This document shows, piece after piece, positions 1-12,393 of a stretch of 64,000 nt of DNA. Every line of letters begins with the position of its first letter. Within the stretch, counting starts at the first letter, position 1. A program made the translations under genes and the position numbers. The stretch spans positions 2,170,001 through 2,234,000 of the forward strand of contig JAMJFZ010000181.1 in assembly GCA_026225945.1 (NCBI GenBank), read 5' to 3'. This DNA comes from Cricetomys ansorgei. Its lineage: Eukaryota > Chordata > Mammalia > Rodentia > Nesomyidae. The notes under the pieces were generated by a model. That model saw nothing but the letters and a program-made list of their open reading frames with translations, did not search any database and was not told the origin of the DNA.

Positions 1-258
1 TTAATGTGAGAGTGAGCGGGTACAGAGGCCAAGAAACCAGAAGGAGTGCATGAGAGGGAGGAGTCAGGAGGCATAAGGGAAATCCTGGGGAAGGTAATAA
101 ACAGGTGTGATATGAAAATAAAAGGGAAATATTGGGGATGAAAAGGTGTTAAGGGGGGATATGGGGCAGGAAAATATGGAAGAAGCAAAGATGGGGAGAA
201 AGATGAGCCCAAACAAAGTACAGAAGAAAATGTTATAAGGAAACCTCTTACTTCCTAG

Positions 259-260
<2 letters not shown>
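1..260. other. Unassigned purine-rich sequence
   Basis: The + strand is rich in G and A. I see no gene or recognisable repeat. Confidence 0.5.
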
Positions 261-262
<2 letters not shown>

Positions 263-297
<35 letters not shown>

Positions 298-470
298 TAG
301 TATATATGTGTGTGTGTATGTATATCTATATCTACATCTATACTACATATATATATAAGTATATACTACTTATATATACTATATATATACTTATATATAT
401 TCCTATTATATATAATATATGTGTGTATATATGTATATATACCTATACATTTATACATATATATTAAAGT
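263..470. repeat. TA/TG-rich microsatellite
   Basis: About 17 TA units (263-296) are followed by degenerate TATATG/TATAC repeats to about 470. The short open frame across it is compositional. Confidence 0.95.
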
Positions 471-1129
471 TTTCACATTGGTCCAAGTCATAGCATGAAG
501 CAATGGATATGAATCAAATTCTAGAAGATTCTGGAAGAAAAATATTAAATCTCTACCTTATATATCTCCTGTTTGAGAAATTGGTGCCTCAACCAGTGTG
601 ACTTTACCTTCTAGTCTTGGAATAGGTTGTTGAATAGAGCTGCCTCCTCTGGGTCTTAAAACATTTTTAAGTCATAGTAGGCAAAAAGACACAGTGCCAA
701 GGGCTTTATTGCCTTACCCAACTAAGTATAAACATAATTCACACAGCTCTTCCACTGCTTCTAGCTTCCCTTAGGGAGGGATTGTTTATAGTCTGGAAGC
801 GTGGCTCTCCGGAGAGGGTAGGACTCACAATTTATAATCAGCAGACTTGAACAGGTTTACATAGGTATCCCACAGGCAGTTCTGTAAGGAAGTTTGCTTC
901 AAAGTGGGGAGGTGTTCTGACCACTTTATTACCTCCCCTGGGTTAGAAACCATGACTCTTGGTGACATGCAATCATAATCATAACTTTCTTTCTTGAGTT
1001 CAGGCAGGTTCACCAAGGACATTTATCACTACATTTGGACATTTCAATGGAGATTTTTATCTCTTCTTAATAGAATCACGAAACAGAGGCTAGTTAAAAA
1101 TCTATGGAGGCAGCAATTATTTAAGATGC
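471..1129. other. Unassigned unique sequence
   Basis: No gene or clear repeat is seen. The short open frames on both strands show no recognisable domain. Confidence 0.5.
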
Positions 1130-1165
<36 letters not shown>

Positions 1166-1214
1166 CCTTCCTCTCCCTCTCTCCCTCCCCCCCTCTCTTT
1201 CTCTCTCTCTCTGT
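1130..1214. repeat. (CT)n microsatellite
   Basis: An imperfect CT run with CCT interruptions. Confidence 0.95.
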
Positions 1215-1469
1215 CTTTCAACTTAATCCATCCTGGCACATTGGATTCTTTTTCTTAGCATTGTTTCTTATGGTGAGACAATCTTAAGAATTTGCTGCAA
1301 TTTGCTTAAATGATAATTTGTTAATTCCATCTATTTGCTCAAAGGTAAAGGCCATTGCATCCTGATGCCAAACATATTTATGGGACATCCCCTGTAGTTC
1401 TCCTGTGATTCTTAGTGATTAACATGGTATGGAAGTGGGGGGGGGGTCAGTGGACAGTTTTCTAAGACC

Positions 1470-1590
1470 AAGTGTTAACTTGGATAAGTCTTAGTTTCTC
1501 CATTGCTTACTGCCTTCATCTCTAAAATAAGGCTCTTATGATCTGCATGCACTAAACTGTGAACTCAGAAATCGTGAAATATTTGAAGAC
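1470..1590 (+). repeat. MIR-like SINE remnant
   Basis: It contains a degraded version of the MIR core 'taagtc...agtttctcc...catctctaaaat'. The match is weak and old. Confidence 0.45.
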
Positions 1591-2399
1591 ACAAAAAGAG
1601 TCATCACCACTAACATTTTCTGCAATTGTTGACATCTATTTTTAAACAGACCCAATTAAATCCCCTGTATATTCTTTCTGATCCGTGTTGGGTCCCTCCC
1701 TCTCTGGGTATTGAATTTATGCTTATAATTCTATGTTTCATGTTCAGTCAGATTTTTTTCTCTACCTTTGTTTCATATGCAGACACACTTAAAAGGCATC
1801 TTGAGTGTGCATGGTATTAGTCTTCATATAAATAGTACTGTTCACATACATACTTGTTGTGGAATTTATCTTTTGTGTTCATGGTATTCTTTAAATTGTT
1901 TCAGTATTGGTAGATCTGGTAATATATTCTTGATTTCAATTGCATGTGATTTTGTGTGATATTCCAAAATATATTAATTTTCCAGCTCAAGTAAATTTAG
2001 TTTCCTCCCAGTTTTATTTTTCTTTTTTTTCCAAATAGTTCGCCCATGGCATTTTAGTAATTACATCTCCATATGTAGTTGTATATTTCTTGAAGACAAT
2101 GTTACTCGAAGAAGTCCGTTCTCTGATACTATGCTTTGAGGGCTGTTCTAGAATACACTCTTGGAAGAGCAGCTCTCTAGGGCATGCACTAGCAAAATTT
2201 AAGTTATACACACTTTCAACTTTATATGTTGTCAAAATGCTTCCAATCTACTCCCCCACAGGGTCTATGAGAGTCTCATTGCTTTATTGTCTTACCAACT
2301 TATGGCATTTCAGACTTAAAAAACTTTTAGATAGTGTCATATTTCTGATAAGGAGACAAATATTTGCTTCCCTTTAAAGAATAGTGTTTTCTGTCAATT
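1591..2399. other. Unassigned AT-rich sequence
   Basis: No gene is seen. It may be an old repeat too decayed to name. Confidence 0.5.
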
Positions 2400-2945
2400 T
2401 TTATAAATTTAATTTTAGCATAGAGAAAGATATTCTTTCCATTTTCTTTTATTAAGCACTTCTATCAGGAAGATCTTTGATTTTTATCTGTACCTATTGA
2501 GACAATCATATTTTTCCCAAATTAATATGTAAGTGTGTTGAACGGTACCAATAGATTTTTTTTTTTTTGGTTGAACCTTCTTTCTTTGTGGTGATGGGCT
2601 TGGTTGTTATGCTATCATCAGACATTTGGATCAATATTCAAGAATAAAATTGGCCTGCAATGTTCTTTGCCTCTGCCACATTATCTGATTTTGAATTAAG
2701 GTTATTCTAACCTCATAAAAGGCTTGGAGAATGTTCCCTTTTCACCACATGCCACTGTTCATTGCAAGTATTCATCCTTGCATTGGTAGAATTTGCCCAC
2801 CAAACCAGCTGGATCTGTTGTTTCCTTTGTTAAAGATTTTACTATTCTGGTTCAATTTATTAGATAGTGATTCCTCAATCAGTTTAGGTAACATTTCTTT
2901 TTTAAAGGAAAGAAATTTACATTTTCTCCAAAAAATGGGCATATA
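2400..2945 (-). mobile_element. L1 ORF2 fragment
   Basis: The + strand carries the reverse complement of an L1 reverse-transcriptase region, including text like 'atcaatattcaagaataaaattggcctgcaatgttc' in degraded form. It is truncated at both ends and has no usable open frame. Confidence 0.6.
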
Positions 2946-2949
2946 TGTG

Positions 2950-3386
2950 TGTATGTAGTAAGCATTTGTGTGAGTGTGTGTGTGAGAGTGTGAGTGTGTG
3001 TGTGTGAGAGTGTGTGTGTGTGTGTGAGTGTGTGTGTGTGAGTGTGTGTGTGTGGGTGTGTGTGTGTGTGTGTGAGTGTGTGTGTGTGAGTGTGTGTGTG
3101 TGGGTGTGTGTGTGTGTGTGTAGGGGCTGCATGTATATACATAGAGAGGGTAGCTTCCTGCACACCAATCCCTTTGTGAAGTGTCTCTTACTTCTCTGAA
3201 TAGGCTAGTCTAGCTGTTCACCTTGCCCCTAGGGAGCCCCTGTTCACACTCTCTGAGTTCTGAGAGTACAAATAGTAACCATGTCTACCCATCATTTACA
3301 TGGCTACCAGAGATCTGAACCCTGATCCTCATGCTATGTGGCAAATGCTTTTCCTGTGTAGCCAGCCATATTTGGCCCCCTAAATT
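2950..3386 (-). mobile_element. B4-family SINE with TG tail
   Basis: The head (reverse complement, 3300-3386) has 'atctgaaccctgatcctcatgct' typical of B4. The body is degraded and the 3' tail is a long TG/TGAG microsatellite (2966-3122). Poly-His/Thr frames on the minus strand come from that tail. Confidence 0.6.
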
Positions 3387-3737
3387 TCTAGTGTACTAGA
3401 TTATGAGTTTTAAATTTCTACTTTATCTATAATGGTGCTGCTGGAACACGATCATGGTTACTAAGTTCCTTCAGGTTTCTGCTTGGCATTGCTTCTCTGC
3501 ATTCTCTACTTGCTTGTGGCCATTTGTGTCACAGGCTTATTTAGTAAATCATCTTTCTCCATTTTCTTTGTTATTCCTTTGTTTTCTAGTTCATTAATTC
3601 TGGATCCCAATTCTTTCTCTCCTTTCATTTACTTTGCATGCATTCTATTTTCTTTGTCTATGCTGTTGTTTCAACACCATTTGTTAAAGTTAATATCTAT
3701 GCCAAGGTATAAAACATGATCCTAAAATTGATATTGA

Positions 3738-3836
3738 CCATAAAAGACTCCAAAATAGTCAAAGCATTCTTGAACAAACCAAAGATAAAGGGATCATAAT
3801 ACTGACTTTGAAATATACTTCACAGCTATCAAACAG
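3738..3836 (+). mobile_element. Small L1 ORF2 fragment in opposite orientation
   Basis: This piece reads as L1 ORF2 on the + strand ('tagtcaaagcattcttgaac', 'actttgaaatatacttcaca'). The surrounding L1 is on the minus strand, and the same ORF2 region appears reversed at about 3945-4030. Confidence 0.6.
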
Positions 3837-4374
3837 TAGTTTGTGTCTTCTGTCTCTTGTCAAGCATCAAGTTGCCCATGAATTTATTTCTGGGCAATGT
3901 ATTCTGCTTCATTGGTTGATACTCCTGTTTTTATACCAATATAACACTGCTTTGATTTGTAGTTTGGTTTGAAATTTGATAATGTGATTCCAGCAGCTTT
4001 GTTTTGTTTGCTCAAGAATGCTTTTGTAATTCAGTACCTTCAGTACCTTTTATGGTTTAATACGAATTTTAAGAATAATTTTTTATAGTCAACAAAATAT
4101 ATAATTTGACTTATGACAGAGATTATATTGAATATACAAATTATTCTAGGTAGTAAGGACATTTTAATAATATTAAAACTTCCATTCAATGTATACAAGC
4201 TATTTTCCACTTATTTGCTTTTCTTTGATTTTCTTATTAATTTTGTATAGCTTTAATGCACAAATTTTTCATCTGTGCACTTAATTTATTTCTAAGTATT
4301 TAAAATTTTAATGATATTCTAAATGACATGTTCTTTTTGTTGTTTCATTTCGGACCAATAAACAGCTAAGGGTT

Positions 4375-4722
4375 TACTTTAGTTTCCATTTATAGGTTAG
4401 AGTGTATCATTTTGGAAAAGTCACAACACAAACTTGAAGCAACTAGTCATATCACATCAACAGTCAAAAACAAGGAGAAAGAAATGTACACATACTTACT
4501 GTTCAACTCATTTTATATAGTCCTATATAGATCAGAACCCAAGCCTAGGGAATGGTTCTACCCATAGTGGGTGAATCTTCCCACTTCAATAACTACAATA
4601 AAGATAATCACCCACAGACGTGTCCATAGGCCAACCTGATGCAGACGATCTTTTATTGAGACTCTCTTCCCAGGTGATTCTACATTGTGCCAAGTTGATA
4701 ATTAAAACTAACCATGACACAA
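4375..4722 (-). mobile_element. ERVL-like rodent LTR relic
   Basis: The right end carries the reverse complement of 'tgtgtcatggttagttttaa'; with 'ttgccaagttgataat...' it matches the common rodent LTR family that starts near 'tgtcaacttgacac'. It splits the L1. There is no internal viral gene sequence. The family name is not certain. Confidence 0.6.
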
Positions 4723-5186
4723 AGTTTTCTTTGATTTATTTTTAGGATATTTATTGTTACCATCTGGAAGCACTACTATAAGATAATTTTTTTTTTTTTA
4801 TCCTGAAGCGTGACTGAATTGATTTATTGGTTATTAGATTTTTGGTTTTTATCTTTAGGGTTTTCTACATATTAGCTCATATCATTAGAAAATAGATCAC
4901 TTTGTTTCTAATTTCCTAAATTGGATGTTCTATATTTCTTTTTCTCCTTAATTTTCTAGATGAGACTTTAAGTACTACATTGAATTGAATTGTGAGAGTG
5001 GATATCTACACCCCTTCTTCCTGATTATGAAGAAAAGCACTTCATTCTTGAGTGTATTGACAGTAGGCTTGCTATACATGGTCTTTACTGTGTTGAGGAA
5101 CATTATTTCTATACTTTCTTTACTGGAGACTTCGTCATGAAAGGATTTTGAATTTTCCTAAATATTTTGGTGCATCTATGGATATT

Positions 5187-5700
5187 TGCTAAAATTTAGG
5201 TGTACCCCCTCAGAATTAATGTATCTGTACCTTAATACAAAAGCCATGTTACCAGTATTAAGATGTGGGGCCTTTGGGAGTGAAATTAGGTTTACAAGAA
5301 CTCATGAAAATGGAGTCCTAATGGTATTAGTGGATATTCATTTATTTGTTGGATTTTAGAGACAGGGTTTCTCTGTTGTAACTCTGGCTGTCCTGGAATT
5401 CACTCTGTAGACCAGGCTGGCCTCGAACTCACAGAGATATGCCTGCCTCTGCCTTCTGAGTGCTGGGATTAAAGGTGTGTGCCATCATTGCGTGGCTGCA
5501 TTAGTGGCTTTATAAGAAGAAGTATCTAAATGGGTCAGCTTGCTCTAGCTCACTATGTAGTATACTCTGCAATATTTTGGTACAGCTCGAAGGCCCTCAG
5601 CAGTTGGTGGCACCATTCTTCTGGACTTACCAACCAACAAAAAACACTAAGCTAAATAAATATAAATTGTTCACTCCTAGTGTGTAGTACTCAGTGAAAA
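5187..5700 (+). mobile_element. MaLR-type LTR (MLT1-like), split by B1
   Basis: 'aagatgtggggcctttggga', 'aactcatgaaaatggagtcc' and 'ggctttataagaagaagtat' match MLT1-type LTRs. A polyadenylation-like 'aaataaatataaatt' sits near the end. It lies inside the L1 and hosts a B1. Confidence 0.7.
5334..5497 (-). mobile_element. B1 SINE with target-site duplication
   Basis: Full-length reverse complement of B1: 'gagacagggtttctctgttg' to 'gtgctgggattaaaggtgtg'. It is flanked by attagtgg (5326-5333 and 5500-5507), extendable to ten bases with one mismatch. B1 is a 7SL-derived RNA polymerase III SINE. It sits inside a MaLR LTR and is the best-preserved SINE in the window. Confidence 0.95.
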
Positions 5701-6766
5701 TGGAATAAAACAATATATCACATCACTGATTTAAATATGTTGAACTGTTCTTGAATCCCAGTGATAAATGTGTGATCACAGTGTGTTGACCCTTTTAAAA
5801 TGTTATTGACTTGGTTTTCTAGAATTTAGGAAGACATATTTTCTTTCATTCAATGTTATTTGCCCATAATACTTTTCTGTCTTAGTGTCTGTGTCTACAA
5901 TGACATCAGGATAATTCTATGTTCATAAAAGAAGTTGGAAGTCATACCTCTTCTTCAATATGTTTTAAGATGGGAGGAGGATAAGCATTAATTGTTTAAA
6001 TGTCTGGTAAAGACCAAGTTCAACAATTATTTAAATGTCTGGTAGAGGCAGAGTTCAGTAATTAGGTCTTGTGTTTTTTGGTGTTGTTGTTGGTGGTGGC
6101 ATCTTTTATTATTGGTTTTCTGTTTTTATTATTGTGTTCATATTTTCTATTAATTTTGGTTCTGTCTTGGTAGAATATGTATTTCTAGGAATTTCCTCCT
6201 TTTGTTTGTGTTATCTAATATCTGGGCCTATCTTTTCTCTAGTAATTGCTTATAGATTATTTTTTTTGAATAATTAGTTGCAATTTCTCAACGTTCCTTT
6301 ATAAATTTATTTATTGCAAACTTATTTCTGTGCTTGCTAGTCTAACTAGCATAATGTTTCATCAACATTATGTTTTCTAAATATAGTTTTCAGTGGTAAT
6401 TTTTGTCTATTTCTATGTTGTATATTTTTTTCATCATTTCCATCTGCTAAACTTGTGCTTAGTTTGTGCTTCTTACTCTAGTTTCCTGAAGTACAGTGAT
6501 GTTCTGTTTATTGACATATTTTGTTTTAATGTTTATTTTTACTGTAATAAAATTTAGTGGTTTTGATGTAGCTCATGACTTTTAATACGTTGTGCTTATG
6601 CTTATATTTACTTCGTTATTTTTAAATTTTCCATTTGATCTTTTATTTGATGCACAGGCCATATAGGAGCTTACTGCTTTCTTTCTGCAGTTTTGAATTT
6701 TCCAAACTGCTCCCTCCCTATTTGCATTCCCAATTTTATACTAACATTGTTGGAAACGATAGTTGA

Positions 6767-6865
6767 GGGGCTTGAGAAACAACTTAGTGGTTAAAATTAT
6801 TGCCTGCTCTTCCAAAAGACACAAGTTCAGTTTGGAGCACTTCATCATGACCTTTGCAAATCAAA
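6767..6865 (+). mobile_element. B2/B3-family SINE head fragment
   Basis: 'gtggttaaaattattgcctg', 'ctcttccaaaagacacaagt' and 'tcagtttggagcac' match the tRNA-derived B3 head including the B box region. The 3' part is missing. Confidence 0.7.
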
Positions 6866-6944
6866 TATGCCTCCTTCACTCTTGGTCAATGTTTTCTTCT
6901 TCTTAGTAGAATTGTTTACTTTTAAATGACCTTTCTTTGAGCCT

Positions 6945-7039
6945 CAGTTTTCCTTCCTTCCTTCCTTCCTCCCTTCCTCCCTTCCTTCCTTCCTTCCTTC
7001 CTTCCTTCCTTCCTTCTTCCTTCCTTCTTTCTTTCTTTC

Positions 7040-7091
<52 letters not shown>

Positions 7092-7093
7092 TC

Positions 7094-7132
<39 letters not shown>

Positions 7133-7248
7133 TCCTTCCTTCCTTCCTCCTTCCCTTCCTTCCTTCCTTCTTTCTCTTTTTCTTTCTTTCCTTTCTTCCT
7201 CTTTCCCTTCCTTCCTTTTTTTGTTCTTTCTTTCTTTCCTTCCTTCTT
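6945..7248. repeat. Pyrimidine tract, CTTC/CTTT repeats
   Basis: About 300 bp of almost unbroken pyrimidines on the + strand, made of CCTT blocks at both ends and CTTT in the middle. The long Phe/Leu/Ser and Lys/Glu/Arg open frames across it are compositional. Confidence 0.97.
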
Positions 7249-8094
7249 TTTTGTTTATTTTGTGTTTGAGCAAGTTTTATGTTAAAGTTCTCTGTGGAAT
7301 TTTTCACATCAGTAATTGTGGTTTTTCAGCCCGCAAATTTGTACTTCTATTCTGAGGTTTTTTTATTTCGTTGTTGGATTTCTCATTTTGCTCACATATT
7401 GCTTACTTGATTCTGATTAGTTTTTCTATTATAACTTTTTAGATTTTTTTTTATACCTTTGTCCAGCTAATTCCTGGTTATTTCATTTCTGTAAGGTGAG
7501 ACATTAGATTTTCATTTTGTTCTTTTGGTGGATTGTGAGTACTTGATTCTTCATGTGCCTTGTAACTTTGCATTAGTGTCTTCCTATCCAAGGAAACACT
7601 TCTACTTGCATTTATGCATTGGCTTTGATATTTATACAGACAGTCCTCTCAGATATTCCCTAGCTACCCTAGGTAGACAATTTTTATTCTTAAAGTGTGT
7701 TTTCAGGATGTACAATTTCTTAGTCACTCTGTCAAATAGATCTCCATATCCTGAGAATAAATTGATGCATCATTTTATTCATTTACCCCTGCTATGTCCC
7801 CATGAATAACCATGGGCAGGCATTGTTCTGGTGTTTTTGAAACTACATCAGAAATAGAATCTTCTAGTCTTGCTGAGATGCTTCAGTAGAGAAAGCCTTT
7901 CAGGAGCAATTCTACTCAATGATTCTAGGAAGGGTAGCTGGTGGAATCCCCAAGCATAACTGCTGCTAGCATTTTAAAGTATGCTGTCCCTTGCTGGTAT
8001 AAGTATGCAATCAAGTCCTTGAAAGTCAGTCTGGAGCTTGAGTATGCCTGTTACATCTGAGTTCAGGCTGGTACACACAGAGCCTGGATTATAA

Positions 8095-8162
8095 GGCAAC
8101 AGTTGACACTAGCTACACTGAGATGGAGGCAACAGCTTGACACCTAGCTACACTGAGATGGA
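8095..8162. repeat. Two-unit tandem duplication (33/35 bp)
   Basis: The two units both begin ggcaacag and end ctacactgagatgga; the second has two extra bases. Confidence 0.9.
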
Positions 8163-8169
8163 CCTGCAG

Positions 8170-8204
8170 CAGACTTTAGACCACAGACACAGGTCTAAAG
8201 TCTG
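8170..8204. repeat. Perfect 13-bp inverted repeat (hairpin)
   Basis: Arms cagactttagacc (8170-8182) and ggtctaaagtctg (8192-8204) are exact reverse complements around a 9-base loop. There is no T-run after it and no reason to call a terminator in this genome. Confidence 0.9.
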
Positions 8205-9784
8205 AGGCTGTTTGTCTGGCCTGACACTGCCACAATCTGAATCCTAAAACCATTAAGGAAGCCTCAACCCTAAGAACCTGGAATTTATTATTTTCTTTAA
8301 TTTCTAGGTTTTATCAGTTTGTCTAAGCAACTGCTTAAAAAGTTCTAGAGAATATTTGACTTTAATTATTACATTTTTACTTTAATTTGTACAATTTTAT
8401 TTCAGACATTTTATTCGGTCCCCTTTTAAGTAAAATCGTTCTCTCTATTATGATATGGTTAAGTCCTGATAAACTGAAACATGACAAATGTATATTTAAC
8501 ACATAGAACATATAGAACATTGTGATCACCACTGTAGGCTACAGGTTGTCAGTCTCTTATCCTCCTGAGTGCTTGGCTGCCTGAGAATTTTGGCTGTTGA
8601 CACAAGACAGTGGCATACTGCATAGTACCAGCCCAAGAAAAGTTCAAATTTATAATTTCTACTGGATACATACTTACTTCCACATTATTAAAAATATCTA
8701 GATGATTCTTTAAAATCTGTGTGGTTTGCAATTTTGGATTATAAGAAAATATTTAGCAATGATTTATCTAAGAGAATCTCTGGTGTATGGATTTAGTATA
8801 TGTTCTTGATGAATTTCTTTGCTCTTCTTTCCCAGACCTCCAAAAGATACATATTATTAGTGTAAAATAACTATAGTATTCATTATCTGTCCATGTTTGT
8901 ACCAATTACAGTATACGAACCTCAGTAATTCTGGGGATGTTGGACCATGAAACAATGAAACAAACAAAATCCTGCTGAAGCATGGGACCTTTCTCCTCCA
9001 AGCATCTCTTCTCATTTGTCTTCTTGTCATCCTTCTCTGTGAGTAGATAGGTTTTTAAAAGCTTCCTTTTCTTTAATAGTGGAATCATTTGAAAGTCACT
9101 GTCTAGCCTCTCTGGTGGATATGAAACTGAAGACCCTAAGGTATTGAGCCTGGCTCCCTCCTTTTATGATCAGTGCTGAGCTATGGGTGCATTCACTCAA
9201 GCTATTGTTTGTAGTTTCCTATCTGATTTATACTCAGAAGCCGAGCTTTTGGTTAGAGATAGTCATGATAGGAACTCTTCAGATTATCTTATTTGTAATA
9301 TTACCATAGAAATGACTCATACACTTTGTCAGCGTCAAATGAGAAGCTCAGTATCAGAGGGTTTTGAGCACTAACGAAAATGTATTGTAAATCCTAAAAC
9401 AAATTGCATGATATGAATATTTATTATGTAAATAACCCTCTTTTAATCCAAATTAACTTGCTCTTCTTTGTTTACTCTTGAGTTAAGAACAAGCTTCATT
9501 TTATCCAGAGGAACATAAGGATTTTCGCAGCTGTGAATGTGAAGAGCTAGCCTTTGGATGAGGTGCTCTTCCGAGATTCAGCCTCTTAAATCTGGGAGTG
9601 AGGACAGAGACAGAGAGCTGAGCTAAAGGAAGAGGGAAGAGCTACCCAAAGCTTTAGAGATACCAGAATCTCAGAGCAGTGGAAAGCGAAGCCGGCCTTT
9701 TGTCCAGGAAGAGCGAGGCTGCTGCTTCTGCCGCAGGCTGAGCGCTCCCACCACTTGTTCTTCCAAATCAGCTCCTTTTTTTCA

Positions 9785-10440
9785 GGTTTCATAACATTTT
9801 CATTAATTATCCGAGAATTTCACGCAGTGTATCCTGATCATACCCACTTCCTATTCCTCCCAGGTTCACCCTCCCACACCTGTGCCAAAAAATAAAAGGA
9901 CATTTTGTGTTGCCATCTCCTCATTGGAGCGTGTTAAGACTCTGAGTGGGCAGACTCTTGAAGAAAACTGACTCCTTTCACCCCATTCCACCCTCACCAG
10001 GAGGCATCAACTGTAAAGAGCTATGTCTCACTGTCGCTATCACAATGTTTAAGCTTTAGTAGCTTCAGGTCTGGACTGTTTATTCAGAAGCCCTCGATGT
10101 CTCTTACTCTCATCCATGGATCCGCAGTCGTTGATACCACGGCAACCGAAGCTCTCCTGCCGATAGCTGATGGCTGCAGAATAGAGAATGAGCATCAACA
10201 AGGTCTTTGGTGACAGCACAAATCGCAAGCATCAACTGGGACTCTGGCGGAAGTCCAGATTATGCACATCCTCATGGTTTCTGGAGTGAGCATAGTTCAG
10301 GACCATCATCAATTGGTCCCTAGCAGCAGCAGGGATCCCAAAACAGATCTTAAGTAGATTCCTTGTCTTCCGGGCCACTAGTGGTGACAGGGAAAAGGAA
10401 GAGAAGCTTATGCATTTAAATACCACAGAAGGCCATCAAA
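9785..10440 (-). mobile_element. Rodent L1 (Lx-type) 3' UTR
   Basis: The left end reads 'agaatttcacgcagtgtatcctgatcat', the degraded reverse complement of an Lx 3' terminus. It is followed by 'ggagcgtgttaagactctga' and 'aagaaaactgactcc', familiar 3'-UTR wording. The distal part contains a degenerate 37-bp repeat. Confidence 0.6.
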
Positions 10441-12393
10441 CACAGAAAGCAAAAGCACCCCTCACAGTTTTGTTTTGTTTTGTTTGTTTAGTGACTTCGT
10501 TTAGATTTAAATTCTATCACTCACCATTCATGAGCAGAAGTACAAGAGGATTTTAGAGTCTCCCAGAAAAGTCTTGGCTGAATTCTTCAGGATTATAACA
10601 GTATGTCCCTCTTTGGATGTATTTTCTGGGACCTTTGTTTCTGCTGGTTTTTTTTTTTTTTTTTGTTTGTTTGTTTGTTTGGTTTGGTTTGGTCTGTTTT
10701 TTATTTTGTTTGCTTATCTTACTATCTTAGTCCAAATTACTATCATTAATGAACTGAGTTCTTAAATACCAGGTCTTAACCTTGTCTTCATGTCAAATTA
10801 ATTTGTGAGACAAAAAAAAAAAAAGCCTAGTCTCAGATATTCTTTATTAAGCAGGAGGCATGTGACACATGTGATCTGAATAACTGACATGGAAGAGTGG
10901 CATCCATCTAATGTTAAAAAATCATTATCTTAAAAAAACTAATAAATACTGCTTACCAAAAGAAACCTTTTAAACTTGCAATATGTATGTTCTAGACTCC
11001 ACAATCCTGGTTTTGTCATTCAACCTACATGTCTCATGCCCATATCATGATGAATTCCCTCCCATACTTCTTTCTGACTTTCTGGATGGCTATGAATCCC
11101 AAACCCCCAAAGGACCGGGGAAAATTGTACCCACCTTTATTGTATACTCGATTCTAGCTAGTCTAGTGAAATACGCTTTATGAAAACAGAGAAATACTGT
11201 CATCTTAGACTGACCAAAATTATATTTTTGCAATTGGCCAACTTCTAACAGGCCATATTTTTTCTAAGACTCTGTAATCACATTCCTAAGATTAATTTAA
11301 TTTAGCAATAATCCCAGAATATTAGTGCATACCAGCCTTATCTGAGATCCTGAGTCCTGATCTGAATCCAATTGACGATCTATACATACTATAAAATCAC
11401 AGTTGATAACATGTTTGGCTTTCACAGTGAGGCAGCCTTGGGTCAAGCTAGCCTCTCTGCCTCTGAGATTCTTCCTGTCATTGGAGAATGTCCTATGCAA
11501 TCCAGATGACATGAAAGACAGACACAGATGTGTCTTGTACAGAGGCACAATAAGTAAAACTGGAGATAAATCATTGAGGGAGGGGTGGAAAAGAAAGGAG
11601 CAAATTCCAGAAGAAACTCATGAAAATTGAGGCACATTCCAATTATAACTGTGAGGAAAGGGTTGACAGGATTATGAAGGATTTCAAAATGTATTTAAAG
11701 GGACAGGGTTAAATGCCAAGTGGAACAAGAATTCTTTTGCAATCCTTCACTTTTTCTGAATACCAAAAGAACTGAATGGATCCATTCCAATTAACATCAA
11801 AAGTTCATGAGAGTTCCTTGCATTGGCTAAATCTTTCTACAATGACACTACAAGTAGACCCCTAAATCTCACTACCATGTCTGATGAAGGGATCTGTATG
11901 GGTGCTGGGCTGTCCTTATAGTGTTGGTGGCAGGTTCTATACACATTCTGAATTGGATGTAACACACTGTCATTCTGTATGTCATCCAGGGTAAACAAAA
12001 AGCAAACATGACTGCTATTTTCCAGACATTAGAAGCCTCTGATGCATAGACAATACCCAAATATCTTGACTGTGATTTTCAATTTAGCACGTCTCTTCTT
12101 GGTCTTATTGATGGTGGATATTGACTAGTCTATCTCTCCCTCCTGCTATTACCTGGGCAGTTGTAAATAGCTCAGGTTTTTAAACGTACTCTGGTCTTGA
12201 TCTAATTACTTAACATCATCATTTAAGTGAGTCACATGGATAGTTACCAAATTTCCCAATGGAGCGTAGGATGGAGGATGGAGGAATTGTAGAGATGGAA
12301 GATGAAGATAAATATGAAGTTAGATTGCCACGAGTCCTTGCTCACAAAGACCCTTTGAGAACCAACTCTCAAACAATAAGCTCTGTTCACCCT
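10441..12393. other. Unassigned sequence
   Basis: No gene or SINE is recognised apart from T-rich and TTTG-rich simple sequence at 10643-10700. Short open frames near 11297-11637 overlap on both strands and show no domain. Confidence 0.5.

Larger units (their letters stand above)
3640..7760 (-). mobile_element. Old L1, about 4 kb, heavily interrupted
   Basis: Reading + strand left to right gives L1 ORF2 from its 3' half backward: 'tttttataccaatataacactgctttgatt' near 3930, then 'gttgaactgttcttgaatccc' near 5740, then the ORF1/5' side ('tcattttgttcttttggtgga') near 7515. It is interrupted by an ERVL-like LTR (4375-4722), a MaLR LTR (5187-5700), a SINE piece (6767-6865) and a pyrimidine tract (6945-7245). 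No coding capacity is left. Confidence 0.75.
7770..9780. other. Mostly unassigned sequence
   Basis: No gene is seen. It contains a tandem duplication (8095-8162) and a hairpin (8170-8204), listed separately. The rest is low-copy-looking or too decayed to name. Confidence 0.5.

Noticed and set aside
2879..3199. His/Thr-rich and Cys/Val-rich open frames
   Set aside because: They translate the TG microsatellite on either strand.
6903..7307. Three open frames of 109-134 codons rich in Lys/Glu/Arg or Phe/Leu/Ser
   Set aside because: They only translate the pyrimidine tract.
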